From a virus, in IMG/VR virus record IMGVR_UViG_3300009173_000032, positions 1 to 39,649 of that record: a DNA stretch of 39,649 bases, one strand, 5' to 3'. The stretch's first letter is position 1, and each line of letters begins with the position of its first letter. The notes beneath the pieces are model-generated. The model made no database searches, was not told the DNA's origin, and worked only from the letters and a program-made list of their open reading frames with translations. Made by a program: the position numbers and the translations under genes. Shown in pieces: positions 1 through 5,196 of this stretch.

Positions 1-3
1 ATT

Positions 4-168
4 ATGCATACAATAGATACAATAGAAACAGATCCTGCCATTAAGGACATGAATATGTCAAGGGTACAATTGATTGATTACCTTCTTGATCTTATGGTGC
101 ATGGAGAGGCCGAAGAAAGAAAAGAGGCGCAAGAAAAATTATATGTCCTTTGCCCAAATAGGGGCTAA
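4..168 (+). CDS. Small hypothetical protein (54 aa)
   Basis: The ORF starts at the first ATG in the window and ends in TAA. The true start could lie upstream of the window. The product is acidic and probably helical, with a Leu-rich stretch (QLIDYLLDLM) followed by a charged E/K/R segment. I do not recognise a family. The 3' end overlaps the first copy of a 26-bp tandem repeat (155-206), so the last codons are repeat sequence. It is the first of a long series of tiny rightward genes. Confidence 0.55.
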   Translation: MHTIDTIETDPAIKDMNMSRVQLIDYLLDLMVHGEAEERKEAQEKLYVLCPNRG

Positions 169-206
169 ATAGAGAAGCTCCAAATAGGAGCTAAATAGAG
201 AAGCTC
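155..206. repeat. Tandem 26-bp direct repeat, two copies
   Basis: Copies lie at 155-180 and 181-206 and differ by one base (GGGGCTAAAT versus GGAGCTAAAT). A third partial copy (CAAATA) follows. Each contains GAGCT...AGCTC or a near form that could fold as a small hairpin. The first copy forms the end of the preceding ORF and its stop codon. Confidence 0.8.
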
Positions 207-255
207 CAAATATTACCCTTAGGAGGAAGCCTGCGGGGATTTGGCAATCTCAGGA

Positions 256-288
256 TTGGCACGGAACGTGCAGCCCGCGCCGTGCCAA
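256..288. repeat. GGCACGG hairpin, copy 1
   Basis: TTGGCACGG at 256-264 and CCGTGCCAA at 280-288 form a 9-bp perfect stem around a GC-rich loop containing ACGTGCAGCCCGCG. This is one of eight intergenic copies. No T-run follows, so a simple terminator role is not supported. Confidence 0.85.
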
Positions 289-295
289 CTTAATT

Positions 296-314
296 TGTAT
301 GCAAAATGCATACA
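296..314. promoter_or_regulatory. TGTATGCA palindrome (operator candidate)
   Basis: TGTATGCA (296-303) and TGCATACA (307-314) are perfect 8-bp inverted arms separated by AAA. It sits between hairpin copy 1 and the promoter of the 392 gene. The half-site TGCATACA recurs in most intergenic regions of the left arm, suggesting a site for a dimeric DNA-binding protein. Confidence 0.55.
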
Positions 315-357
315 TTTGTCCACCGCAAAAAAACTTTATTTTTTGTGTAATTGATTC

Positions 358-385
358 TTGACTTTATAGATTTTTCTGTCATACT
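358..385 (+). promoter_or_regulatory. Early promoter 1
   Basis: -35 TTGACT 358-363, 16-bp spacer, -10 CATACT 380-385 preceded by TGT (extended -10). The ATG at 392 is 7 nt after the end of the -10, where transcription is expected to begin. This suggests a leaderless mRNA. Confidence 0.8.
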
Positions 386-391
386 AGGGTT

Positions 392-580
392 ATGATTAAA
401 GTAAAAACCACATTAAAAAAGGGCGACATTGTTACCGCCAGTACAGGAGAAATTTACGAGATTGAAGAAATTGTCAATCATCCTAGTTGGGGCGAAGTTG
501 CAAATTGCCGTTTGTATCAGTCACAAGTCAGGCATGGCATCCGTTGCAAGGGATTAAAAAAGCATCCATTTTTTTCCTAA
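392..580 (+). CDS. Small hypothetical protein, KKHPFFS family copy A
   Basis: This 62-residue basic protein has the look of a small beta-barrel (KGDIV...GEIYEIEEIV...). I do not recognise a named family. It is paralogous to the 4280-4453 protein: both start MIK, share a D-I-V-T...T-G-x-(hydrophobic) core, and end in the identical KKHPFFS. The DNA just after both stop codons is also alike and contains the next promoter, so gene and promoter were probably duplicated together. The start is the ATG at 392, at the predicted +1 of early promoter 1, with no room for a Shine-Dalgarno sequence. Confidence 0.75.
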   Translation: MIKVKTTLKKGDIVTASTGEIYEIEEIVNHPSWGEVANCRLYQSQVRHGIRCKGLKKHPFFS

Positions 581-585
581 AAGCC

Positions 586-613
586 TTGACTTCACTAAAT
601 TTTCTGTCATACT
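586..613 (+). promoter_or_regulatory. Early promoter 2
   Basis: -35 TTGACT 586-591, 16-bp spacer, -10 CATACT 608-613 in TGTCATACTA. The leader to the ATG at 651 is about 30 nt, A-rich, and ends AAAAACC-ATG, a leader shared by several early genes. Confidence 0.8.
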
Positions 614-650
614 ATTATTATAATTAAGATTAACCTATAGAATAAAAACC

Positions 651-947
651 ATGTCCGATCCAACCAAAACTTACATCACCGACACCAACCAACTCGCCAA
701 GGATGCATTCGATGCAGGCTTTGAGGGTCGGGAGTCCAATTGCATGAATCCCTCCGTTTATGCCGACACGGGCGACAACTGGCGGATCTGGGCCGACCAG
801 TATCAGGCTGGTGAGCGCGACGCACGCCAAGACGCTCAGGAGTTTCTGGCGGATGCTCAGTCTCCTGATGCTACTGGTCAAAACCAGTGGAGGCAGGACG
901 AGGCCGTGGATCTCGATTATGGTTATCACTCGTTCCACGATATGTAA
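651..947 (+). CDS. Hypothetical protein with RMF/CrpP-like pattern (98 aa)
   Basis: This is an acidic 98-residue protein. The N-terminal half reads KDAFDAGFEGRES...NPSVY...NWRIWADQYQAGERDA. That resembles the A-x-x-A-G-x-x-G ... N-P-Y ... W-x-x-G layout of ribosome modulation factor-like and CrpP-like small proteins. The second half is Asp/Gln-rich and looks disordered. The RMF-like relation is recalled from motif layout and is tentative. The start ATG at 651 follows the AAAAACC leader of early promoter 2. Overlapping ORFs in two other frames here are shadows. Confidence 0.65.
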   Translation: MSDPTKTYITDTNQLAKDAFDAGFEGRESNCMNPSVYADTGDNWRIWADQYQAGERDARQDAQEFLADAQSPDATGQNQWRQDEAVDLDYGYHSFHDM

Positions 948-999
948 TCATTTTGCATAAAAAGCCCATCACCCCGCTCTGCTACCATGCCATGTGAGA

Positions 1000-1032
1000 T
1001 TGGCACGCGGCGGGCTGCACGCCCCGTGCCAA
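1000..1032. repeat. GGCACGG hairpin, copy 2 (loop inverted)
   Basis: TTGGCACG at 1000-1007 and CGTGCCAA at 1025-1032 pair. The loop reads like the reverse complement of the loop in other copies (CGGGCTGCAC rather than GTGCAGCCCG). The hairpin has therefore flipped while keeping its stem. Confidence 0.8.
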
Positions 1033-1039
1033 TTACATT

Positions 1040-1058
1040 TGTATGCATTTTGCATATA
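1040..1058. promoter_or_regulatory. TGTATGCA palindrome, degenerate copy
   Basis: TGTATGCA 1040-1047, TTT spacer, TGCATATA 1051-1058. One mismatch separates it from the perfect palindrome at 296-314. It has the same position between a GGCACGG hairpin and an early promoter. Confidence 0.5.
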
Positions 1059-1101
1059 TCTTAAGGCAGGCAAAAAAACTTTATCTTTTTTCAATTATTA
1101 C

Positions 1102-1129
1102 TTGACTTCATGTAAAATTCTGTCATACT
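1102..1129 (+). promoter_or_regulatory. Early promoter 3
   Basis: -35 TTGACT 1102-1107, 16-bp spacer, -10 CATACT 1124-1129 in TGTCATACTA. It drives the gene at 1164. Confidence 0.8.
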
Positions 1130-1163
1130 AAAAGGTACAAAATTAAACGAACCAAAAAAAATT

Positions 1164-1424
1164 ATGACACAAGAAAACGAATACAACGGCTGGAGCAATC
1201 ACGCAACCTGGAACGTCGCCCTTTGGATTGGCGGAGATGAAGGAATTTATAATTTCGCAAAGTATTTTTCAAACTATCTCGATTTTGTCGCTGGCATGAA
1301 GGAAGTCAACGAAACTACCAGTCTAGCTTTCGAGACTCCTGACGGAGTAAGCTGGACAGACTCGGCTCTCGACCATGATGAGCTTAACGAGGTTTTTTCT
1401 GACATGGAAGACGAAAATTCTTAA
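1164..1424 (+). CDS. Small phage protein, NGW-S/T-N-x-x-TWNVALWI family
   Basis: The N-terminus (NGWSNHATWNVALWIGGDEGIYNFA) matches a small protein family I recall from many phage genomes, with consensus NGWxNxxTWNVALWIxNDExLYxxA (I believe DUF7249). Its function is unknown. At 86 residues it is of normal size for the family. The start ATG at 1164 lies about 28 nt after the predicted transcription start of early promoter 3 and follows an A-rich leader without a clear Shine-Dalgarno. The C-terminus is strongly acidic. Confidence 0.85.
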   Translation: MTQENEYNGWSNHATWNVALWIGGDEGIYNFAKYFSNYLDFVAGMKEVNETTSLAFETPDGVSWTDSALDHDELNEVFSDMEDENS

Positions 1425-1428
1425 ACCT

Positions 1429-1491
1429 ATGAAAGACCAAGCTTGGAAACCTTACTCGGAAGAATTAAAATTCTACTTGACAAAAACCTAA
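1429..1491 (+). CDS. Possible 20-residue peptide
   Basis: ATG at 1429 opens 4 nt after the preceding stop. The first residues (MKDQ) match those of the 30-residue peptide at 2396. The ORF runs through the next promoter (1477). The product is short and unrecognised, and may be chance. Confidence 0.3.
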   Translation: MKDQAWKPYSEELKFYLTKT

Positions 1492-1505
1492 AACTACTAC
1501 ATTAT
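1477..1505 (+). promoter_or_regulatory. Early promoter 4 (variant)
   Basis: -35 TTGACA 1477-1482 with a poorer -10, CATTAT 1500-1505, at 17-bp spacing. It lacks the TGTCATACTA box. The ATG at 1513 is only about 8 nt beyond the -10. Confidence 0.5.
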
Positions 1506-1512
1506 TATTACC

Positions 1513-1842
1513 ATGAAATTATTCAAAGACTTAGAATTTAAACCTCACGCAAACAACTCGGAAAGCGTTCAAGCTAGTTGCAAGCTTGGCAACAGCATCT
1601 CAATTTCTGTCGTAGCTGGCCGAGGTCTTTATGGAAGCGTTGAGTCTGACCTTTACGAAGTAGGAGCGTTTCAAGGCAAGGAGTGGATTCCGCTTTCTTG
1701 CGCTGATGATGTTATTGGCTGGCAAAGTCCAGAACAGATCAGCTATCTAATGGCAAAGCTCCAAGCGGATGATGTCCAAGAGTGGATCAAACAAAAGATT
1801 GGAGAGAAAATTGATTTTCAAGAAGAGCTTGATACTGCATAA
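1513..1842 (+). CDS. Hypothetical phage protein (109 aa)
   Basis: The middle and C-terminal part (LYEVGAFQGKEWIPLSCADDVIGWQSPEQISYLMAKLQ) resembles small phage proteins I recall with a Y/F-E-V-A-V ... DDVxGxxSPEQVxxLMxxxQ layout and no known role. The N-terminal half is predicted beta-strand and the last third helical and acidic. The start ATG at 1513 fits variant promoter 4. The gene is followed 37 bp later by a strong Rho-independent terminator, which closes the operon. Confidence 0.75.
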   Translation: MKLFKDLEFKPHANNSESVQASCKLGNSISISVVAGRGLYGSVESDLYEVGAFQGKEWIPLSCADDVIGWQSPEQISYLMAKLQADDVQEWIKQKIGEKIDFQEELDTA

Positions 1843-1879
1843 GTATTAAAAAGTATTAACTTTTGTATAGGCATGGTGC

Positions 1880-1920
1880 GCCCTGTCGAGGTTGGTGGTT
1901 CTCCTCGGCAGGGCTTTTTT
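1880..1920 (+). terminator. Rho-independent terminator, invariant-loop family, copy 1
   Basis: The stem is GCCCTGTCGAGG (1880-1891) with CCTCGGCAGGGC (1903-1914), 12 bp with one G-U pair. The loop is TTGGTGGTTCT and TTTTTT follows. Copies at 5077 and 6261 keep the loop exactly while the stem changes by compensation. Confidence 0.9.
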
Positions 1921-1951
1921 GGCACGGGACGTGCAGCACGCCCCGTGCCAA
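1919..1951. repeat. GGCACGG hairpin, copy 3
   Basis: TTGGCACGGG (1919-1928) pairs with CCCGTGCCAA (1942-1951), 10 bp. The loop holds a second small palindrome, GTGC-A-GCAC. It abuts the T-run of the terminator before it. Confidence 0.85.
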
Positions 1952-1953
1952 TT

Positions 1954-1979
1954 GGCTCTATCACTGGGCTGACGGCCGA
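1954..1979. repeat. GGCTCTAT element, copy 1
   Basis: This 26-bp element starts GGCTCTATCACTGG and ends CGGCCGA. Its 3' half can form a short GGCY/GGCC hairpin. Eight copies occur between 1954 and 8023. Here two TGCATACA half-sites follow at 1984-2001. Confidence 0.75.
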
Positions 1980-2042
1980 CAAGTGCATACAAGTGCATAC
2001 AAACACTAGGTTAAATTATTTTACTTTTTTTGCGATTAACCC

Positions 2043-2070
2043 TTGACTTTACGTAAAATGTTGTCATACT
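2043..2070 (+). promoter_or_regulatory. Early promoter 5
   Basis: -35 TTGACT 2043-2048, 16-bp spacer, -10 CATACT 2065-2070. The ATG at 2077 is exactly 7 nt after the -10 end, as at promoter 1. A leaderless mRNA is predicted. Confidence 0.8.
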
Positions 2071-2076
2071 AAGGTT

Positions 2077-2232
2077 ATGAAAAGTTGGAAAAGAAAAGTA
2101 GTTTGGTTGTCCTTGCCTGAGCCTCGGCTGGACTGGGAAACCTTCAAAAGAGTTTGCAGTCACTTGAGCGTAGAAGACGCAAAGGAGCGGGCAACTATAG
2201 TGATGGAAAGAATCCAAAAGAAAAAATCATGA
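2077..2232 (+). CDS. Small hypothetical basic protein (51 aa)
   Basis: This 51-codon ORF starts at the predicted +1 of early promoter 5. The product is basic and Trp-rich at the N-terminus (MKSWKRKVVWLSLPEPRLDW) with a helical, charged C-terminus. No family is recognised. Its stop overlaps the next start in ATGA (2229-2232), which supports real translation and coupling. An in-frame upward extension of the next gene into this region is therefore unlikely. Confidence 0.6.
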   Translation: MKSWKRKVVWLSLPEPRLDWETFKRVCSHLSVEDAKERATIVMERIQKKKS

Positions 2233-2399
2233 ACTATTACGGACAACCAGAATTATTACCTAACGGACTCTTGAGAATGTTTGACTATTATGCAAAATGG
2301 AGTCACCTCTTTAAAAAAGTAGATGGCGAGTGGAAACACTACGCTGGATCTGCATCCACCGAAACAAAAAGATTACTCGAAAACTACGTTAACGCATGA
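2229..2399 (+). CDS. Small hypothetical protein (56 aa)
   Basis: The start is chosen at 2229, in an ATGA overlap with the upstream stop. A longer in-frame start at 2154 would run through the 2077 gene. The product (MNYYGQPELLPNGLLRMF...WSHLFKKVDGEWKHY) is aromatic-rich and of unknown function. Its own stop again overlaps the next ATG by ATGA at 2396-2399, giving a tight translationally coupled string of three genes. Confidence 0.6.
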   Translation: MNYYGQPELLPNGLLRMFDYYAKWSHLFKKVDGEWKHYAGSASTETKRLLENYVNA

Positions 2400-2488
2400 A
2401 AGATCAAAATTTTAACAACTGGAAGAAACGCCTTAAAGCCTACATACTTAAAGATATAGAAAATCGTAAAACACATAGAAAATTATAA
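2396..2488 (+). CDS. Small basic peptide (30 aa)
   Basis: The ORF is coupled to the preceding gene through ATGA. The product is strongly basic (MKDQNFNNWKKRLKAYILKD...). It shares its MKDQ opening with the possible peptide at 1429. Its function is unknown. Confidence 0.45.
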   Translation: MKDQNFNNWKKRLKAYILKDIENRKTHRKL

Positions 2489-2491
2489 AAC

Positions 2492-2665
2492 ATGACAAAA
2501 GAAACACTAGCAATGATCCTCGCCGACAATTTTGAAAAAGCAAAGCATGGAGATACCTTAGCGGTTTCTCTCATCCTTGGGGCGCAAGAAGAATTGAAAA
2601 AGATTAAAGAGCTTGAAAGCTTAATCGCACAAGGAAATCCGTTACCCTCAAACCCATTGGTATAG
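2492..2665 (+). CDS. Small hypothetical helical protein (57 aa)
   Basis: The start ATG at 2492 lies 3 nt after the previous stop. The product is predicted almost wholly helical (ETLAMILADNFEKAKHGD...LILGAQEELKKIKELESLIAQG) and may form a coiled coil. No family is recognised. It is the last gene of the 2077 operon. The next promoter begins 9 nt beyond its stop. Confidence 0.6.
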   Translation: MTKETLAMILADNFEKAKHGDTLAVSLILGAQEELKKIKELESLIAQGNPLPSNPLV

Positions 2666-2674
2666 AAAAAAGAG

Positions 2675-2702
2675 TTGACAAAAACTAAAAACCTGTCAAA
2701 CT
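2675..2702 (+). promoter_or_regulatory. Early promoter 6
   Basis: -35 TTGACA 2675-2680, 16-bp spacer, -10 CAAACT 2697-2702 in TGTCAAACTA. The ATG at 2709 is again exactly 7 nt after the -10 end, so a leaderless mRNA is predicted. Confidence 0.8.
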
Positions 2703-2708
2703 AGAAGC

Positions 2709-2903
2709 ATGATAAGATTAAAAGTTATAAAACCACTTCGTATAAATGAACACCTTCTTAACGTGGGAGATGAATTTGAAGTTGCCGAGGTCAAAGAGGA
2801 TCTCACGACCAAGGCGACCTTTTTTCGTCCTGCAAATGTTAAGGGAATGCCCAAAGGCACTTTTTGGCTGTTCACCAATAAAACCTTTAAAGTTATAGCA
2901 TAA
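2709..2903 (+). CDS. Small hypothetical beta-rich protein (64 aa)
   Basis: The product reads like a small SH3-type barrel (VIKPLRINEHLLNVGDEFEVAEV...), recalling the DIV/GDxF layout of the 392 and 4280 proteins, but without convincing identity. The function is unknown. The start is at the predicted +1 of early promoter 6. Its TAA stop shares the A of the next ATG (TAATG at 2901-2905). Confidence 0.7.
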   Translation: MIRLKVIKPLRINEHLLNVGDEFEVAEVKEDLTTKATFFRPANVKGMPKGTFWLFTNKTFKVIA

Positions 2904-3094
2904 TGATTAAAATCGAAAGACACGTAAACTTCGACAACTGGATAAATGTTAGTATTTACAACAAGCTCGTGGATCAATTCAGTTCGCGCATCGAGGCGGT
3001 TCGTTTTGCTAAAAAGCTTGCCCAAAAGCGAAGGATGAAAGTGTTAGACCTAGACGATAACGAAAAAACCCACAAAGACCTTACTAATGGCTGA
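2903..3094 (+). CDS. Small hypothetical protein, DUF2188-like layout (63 aa)
   Basis: The product (IERHVNFDNWINVSIYNKLVDQFSSRIEAVRFAKKLAQKR...) has an H-V ... W-x-V ... F-x-s-R-x-E-A-v-x-x-A-K-x-L-A layout. This resembles small DUF2188-type proteins, which is a tentative match from memory. The start overlaps the previous stop (TAATG). The end overlaps the next tiny membrane peptide by 8 nt. Confidence 0.65.
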   Translation: MIKIERHVNFDNWINVSIYNKLVDQFSSRIEAVRFAKKLAQKRRMKVLDLDDNEKTHKDLTNG

Positions 3095-3149
3095 ATCAGT
3101 ATTTATTCTTATTGTAGCGATTTTTATATACGCTTATCTTACCCGATAG
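3087..3149 (+). CDS. 20-residue single-helix membrane peptide
   Basis: The ATG at 3087 overlaps the preceding stop (ATGGCTGA). The product, MAESVFILIVAIFIYAYLTR, is a near-ideal transmembrane helix with a basic C-terminal residue. It is one of five such peptides in the early region (others at 4755, 6145, 7681, 8591), all at or near operon ends. The role is unknown. Recurrence and overlap make it more credible than its length alone. Confidence 0.5.
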   Translation: MAESVFILIVAIFIYAYLTR

Positions 3150-3191
3150 GGTAGGGCGACGCGGAAGTCACTTACAGGCCTACGTTCAGGA

Positions 3192-3224
3192 TTGGCACGG
3201 GACGTGCAGCCCGCGCCGTGCCAA
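3192..3224. repeat. GGCACGG hairpin, copy 4
   Basis: TTGGCACGG 3192-3200 pairs with CCGTGCCAA 3216-3224. TGCATGTGTATT and AGTGCATACA (3240-3250) follow, a diverged form of the TGTATGCA/TGCATACA pair. No gene was seen in 3150-3349. Confidence 0.85.
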
Positions 3225-3283
3225 GTGCATGTGTATTAAAAGTGCATACATTTAGCGCTAACGAAAAAACTTTCACAAAACAC

Positions 3284-3311
3284 TTGACTTTATACAATTT
3301 TCTGTCAGACT
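3284..3311 (+). promoter_or_regulatory. Early promoter 7
   Basis: -35 TTGACT 3284-3289, 16-bp spacer, -10 CAGACT 3306-3311 in TGTCAGACTA. The leader to 3350 is about 30 nt and ends AAAAACC-ATG. Confidence 0.8.
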
Positions 3312-3349
3312 ATAAGAATAGTTTAATTAAAACCACGAAATCAAAAACC

Positions 3350-3658
3350 ATGGGAAGCCAACCAGTCAGAAGACCAAACCAGAACTTGTCCGCAAGTGAA
3401 TTACGTGCAGTCAATTCGTTGCACCGTCAGCATCAAGCCTTACTGGCGCAACCTCGGTTTGCCCTGTTGCTTCAATCCAACAGCAACCCCAATCATTCCT
3501 TTAGGGCTTCAGCTTGGGGCGCAAACGCTCAGGAAGCGGTCAATTCTTTCTTTGGCGAAGGCGCAGAAGGCGAGCATTCCCGTAGATGCGTTAGGGTTGT
3601 CAGCGTTCACGCTTGCGAGCATCCTTCGCAAGCCAGCCCTGCGAACAGGGTCAATTAA
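3350..3658 (+). CDS. Hypothetical protein (102 aa)
   Basis: The start ATG at 3350 was chosen because it follows the conserved AAAAACC leader of early promoter 7. The in-frame start at 3218 lies upstream of that promoter. The product is Ser/Asn/Gln-rich, with a central ASAWGANAQEAVNSFFGEG segment and a Cys/His-containing C-terminus (RRCVRVVSVHACEH). No family is recognised. A +1-frame ORF (3396-3695) overlaps most of it but has no leader and runs into the next promoter. Confidence 0.6.
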   Translation: MGSQPVRRPNQNLSASELRAVNSLHRQHQALLAQPRFALLLQSNSNPNHSFRASAWGANAQEAVNSFFGEGAEGEHSRRCVRVVSVHACEHPSQASPANRVN

Positions 3659-3665
3659 AAAACCC

Positions 3666-3693
3666 TTGACTTTACAGAAAAATCTGTCATACT
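3666..3693 (+). promoter_or_regulatory. Early promoter 8
   Basis: -35 TTGACT 3666-3671, 16-bp spacer, -10 CATACT 3688-3693. It begins 8 nt after the preceding stop. Confidence 0.8.
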
Positions 3694-3716
3694 AAAACCA
3701 TAGAAAATTAAAAACC

Positions 3717-3887
3717 ATGAACAAACAAATTATTATCGGCAACCTTACAAAGTTAATCGGCAAAGCAAATGCCCCAAGCGATTTTGCCATCGCAACCACA
3801 ATGGTTCGATTTTCGGATCTCGACAATTCAAACAAGATAAAACTGCATACATTTTTAGCACAAAAAAAGATTCAAAAAGGTCATTGA
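3717..3887 (+). CDS. Small hypothetical protein (56 aa)
   Basis: ATG at 3717 follows an AAAAACC leader downstream of early promoter 8. The product (MNKQIIIGNLTKLIGKANAPSDF...) is basic and unrecognised. Its coding DNA contains one TGCATACA half-site (3844-3851). Its stop codon (TGA 3885-3887) lies inside the -35 of the next promoter. Confidence 0.6.
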   Translation: MNKQIIIGNLTKLIGKANAPSDFAIATTMVRFSDLDNSNKIKLHTFLAQKKIQKGH

Positions 3888-3912
3888 CAAAAGCCTTTTA
3901 TTATGAGATAAT
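3884..3912 (+). promoter_or_regulatory. Early promoter 9 (divergent from the family)
   Basis: -35 TTGACA 3884-3889, 17-bp spacer, -10 GATAAT 3907-3912. It lacks the TGTCATACTA box. Confidence 0.55.
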
Positions 3913-3950
3913 TCTTTAAACTTAAGATTAACCACACACAAAAAACCATT

Positions 3951-4148
3951 ATGACAATCCAAGACCTCGCCCGCCAAGATTCAACCGAACGCGCTTTAAC
4001 TGTTCACGGCTTCGGCGCTTGGCTCGATTCCCAGCAACCCACACCTGAGGAACAGGACAGAATCCTGACGGACATGGAGGAACAAGATTTGCAGCGCAAG
4101 GCCGATCTCCATTGGGATCTATGCCTTGAGGATCTGCTCGCGCACTAG
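3951..4148 (+). CDS. Small acidic hypothetical protein (65 aa)
   Basis: ATG at 3951 follows an A-rich leader (AAAAAACCATT). The product is acidic and helical, with HGFGAWLDSQQPTPEEQDRILTDMEE and a Trp/Leu-rich end. No family is recognised. Base composition is more GC-rich than its neighbours. A 98-codon antisense ORF here is a shadow. Confidence 0.6.
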   Translation: MTIQDLARQDSTERALTVHGFGAWLDSQQPTPEEQDRILTDMEEQDLQRKADLHWDLCLEDLLAH

Positions 4149-4153
4149 CGAGA

Positions 4154-4186
4154 TTGGCACGGGGCGTGCAGCTCGCGCCGTGCCAA
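4154..4186. repeat. GGCACGG hairpin, copy 5
   Basis: TTGGCACGG 4154-4162 pairs with CCGTGCCAA 4178-4186. It is followed by TTGTAGGTATTTTGCATACA, a decayed form of the TGTATGCA palindrome, and then the ACCGCAAAAAAAC tract also seen after copy 1. Confidence 0.85.
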
Positions 4187-4245
4187 CTTGATTTGTAGGT
4201 ATTTTGCATACATTTGTTCACCGCAAAAAAACTTTGACAAAACAC

Positions 4246-4273
4246 TTGACTTTATAAAAAATTCTGTCATACT
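4246..4273 (+). promoter_or_regulatory. Early promoter 10
   Basis: -35 TTGACT 4246-4251, 16-bp spacer, -10 CATACT 4268-4273. The ATG at 4280 is exactly 7 nt after the -10 end, the fourth case of this geometry. Confidence 0.8.
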
Positions 4274-4279
4274 AGAGTC

Positions 4280-4453
4280 ATGATTAAATTAAATGATATA
4301 GTAACAAACAAGACAGGAGCTGTCTTTCAAGTAATTGACCCAAACTACCGCACCGATCGGTTGGGCAACCAAATCCTTTGCCGTAAGTACCGCAGTCAAA
4401 AGCGTGTTGCCTTCATGCCTTGGCAAGTGAAAAAACATCCATTTTTTTCCTAA
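4280..4453 (+). CDS. Small hypothetical protein, KKHPFFS family copy B
   Basis: This 57-residue paralogue of the 392-580 protein shares the MIK start, the D-I-V-T-x-x-T-G core, a basic C-x-x-Y-x-S-Q region and the identical KKHPFFS terminus. The function is unknown. The start is at the predicted +1 of early promoter 10, as in copy A. The following DNA (TCCTAAAAGCCTTGAC) is the same in both, so the duplication includes the downstream promoter. Confidence 0.7.
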   Translation: MIKLNDIVTNKTGAVFQVIDPNYRTDRLGNQILCRKYRSQKRVAFMPWQVKKHPFFS

Positions 4454-4458
4454 AAGCC

Positions 4459-4486
4459 TTGACATTACAGGGAATTCTGTCAGACT
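4459..4486 (+). promoter_or_regulatory. Early promoter 11
   Basis: -35 TTGACA 4459-4464, 16-bp spacer, -10 CAGACT 4481-4486 in TGTCAGACTA. Confidence 0.8.
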
Positions 4487-4525
4487 ATTAAAAGATTAAG
4501 ATTAAAACCACAAAACAAAAACCAT

Positions 4526-4750
4526 ATGAAAAAATTCATCACAAAAAAGTCCAAGATTCAAACCCTTATTAATGCAATTAACCTTGAGGTTAAATGCCCA
4601 AACCTTCCGTTACCCTTCCACAATGAAAGCCACAAGAAGGTTGCTCACGATGCGATTTCCTCCGTTGTGTTTGAGGTTGAACAATTCCTCAAAGAATTTG
4701 GTAGCGAAGATCTTGCCAAGGGTTTTGCCTCTAAGTGCTTAAAAAGGTAA
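4526..4750 (+). CDS. Small hypothetical protein (74 aa)
   Basis: ATG at 4526 follows an AAAAACCAT leader. The product is basic at the N-terminus (MKKFITKKSKIQTLINAINLEVKCP) and helical in the C-terminal half (HDAISSVVFEVEQFLKEFGSEDLAKGFASKCLKR). No family is recognised. The gene is first in a three-gene operon (4526, 4755, 4884) that ends at the terminator at 5077. Confidence 0.65.
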   Translation: MKKFITKKSKIQTLINAINLEVKCPNLPLPFHNESHKKVAHDAISSVVFEVEQFLKEFGSEDLAKGFASKCLKR

Positions 4751-4754
4751 TGCC

Positions 4755-4877
4755 ATGTCAGACATCACTTCAAACCCTCTTTATTGGTTATCCTACAATT
4801 TAGTCGAGATCACCATTGCCATGACGGCATTGACCTTTATTGGATTGACCATTATTGCATTAACCGAAAAACATTAA
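4755..4877 (+). CDS. 40-residue membrane peptide
   Basis: ATG at 4755 lies 4 nt after the previous stop. The C-terminal half (LVEITIAMTALTFIGLTIIAL) is a clear transmembrane helix after a short polar N-terminus, ending TEKH. It belongs to the set of tiny membrane peptides in the early operons. The role is unknown. Confidence 0.5.
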   Translation: MSDITSNPLYWLSYNLVEITIAMTALTFIGLTIIALTEKH

Positions 4878-4883
4878 AAGACC

Positions 4884-5054
4884 ATGACAAAGAAACATTT
4901 TGAACTTATCGCCCAAACACTTAACAAGGCACACAAGCACGACCACAACAAAAATGCGGTTGAAGCTATCGCCTTTGACCTCTCAGTAAAATTTCAGGAT
5001 CTCAATCCAAACTTTGACCAAGCACGATTTGTCGAAGCTGTTACAAAAGATTAA
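4884..5054 (+). CDS. Small hypothetical protein, MTKKHFELIAQ family copy A
   Basis: This 56-residue protein is a close paralogue of the 5917-6114 product. Both read MTKKHFELIAQTLNKA at the start and share AIAFDLSVKFQDLNPNFDQ and FVEA-(V/I)-TKD at the end. Copy B has an extra loop of about nine residues. I recall similar 'HFxxIAxxLxxA ... NPxFDxxRF' small proteins in other phages, role unknown. The 3' end overlaps no gene. The terminator at 5077 closes the operon. Confidence 0.75.
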   Translation: MTKKHFELIAQTLNKAHKHDHNKNAVEAIAFDLSVKFQDLNPNFDQARFVEAVTKD

Positions 5055-5076
5055 CTTTGATTACAATGACATGGTA

Positions 5077-5120
5077 GCCCGTCGAGGTTGGTGGTTCTCC
5101 TCGGCGGGCAATTCTTTTTT
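5077..5120 (+). terminator. Rho-independent terminator, invariant-loop family, copy 2
   Basis: GCCCGTCGAGG (5077-5087) pairs with CCTCGGCGGGC (5099-5109). The loop is TTGGTGGTTCT, followed by AATTCTTTTTT. Relative to copy 1 the stem is one pair shorter, with matching changes on both sides. Confidence 0.85.
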
Positions 5121-5150
5121 GGCACGGGACGTGCAGGCGGCGCCGTGCCA
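5120..5150. repeat. GGCACGG hairpin, copy 6
   Basis: TGGCACGG 5120-5127 pairs with CCGTGCCA 5143-5150. The loop is GGCGGCG-rich on its 3' side, unlike the usual CCCGCG. Confidence 0.8.
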
Positions 5151-5153
5151 TTT

Positions 5154-5179
5154 GGCTCTATCACTGGGCTGGCGGCCGA
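5154..5179. repeat. GGCTCTAT element, copy 2
   Basis: It starts GGCTCTATCACTGGG and ends CGGCCGA, immediately after hairpin copy 6. It opens the first AT-rich intergenic module. Confidence 0.75.
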
Positions 5180-5196
5180 TAGCTTTATGCTTATAG

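Noticed and set aside
630-960. ORFs on the minus strand (630-938) and in a second plus frame (760-960)
   Set aside because: They overlap the 651-947 gene, which has the promoter, leader and a recognisable motif.
3396-3695. 99-codon ORF overlapping the 3350 gene in another frame
   Set aside because: It lacks the AAAAACC leader, starts inside the 3350 gene and runs into promoter 8. The 3350 frame has the conserved promoter-leader-ATG geometry.
5014-5196. 60-codon ORF spanning the end of the 4884 gene and the terminator
   Set aside because: It covers a terminator and a hairpin repeat and has no upstream signal.
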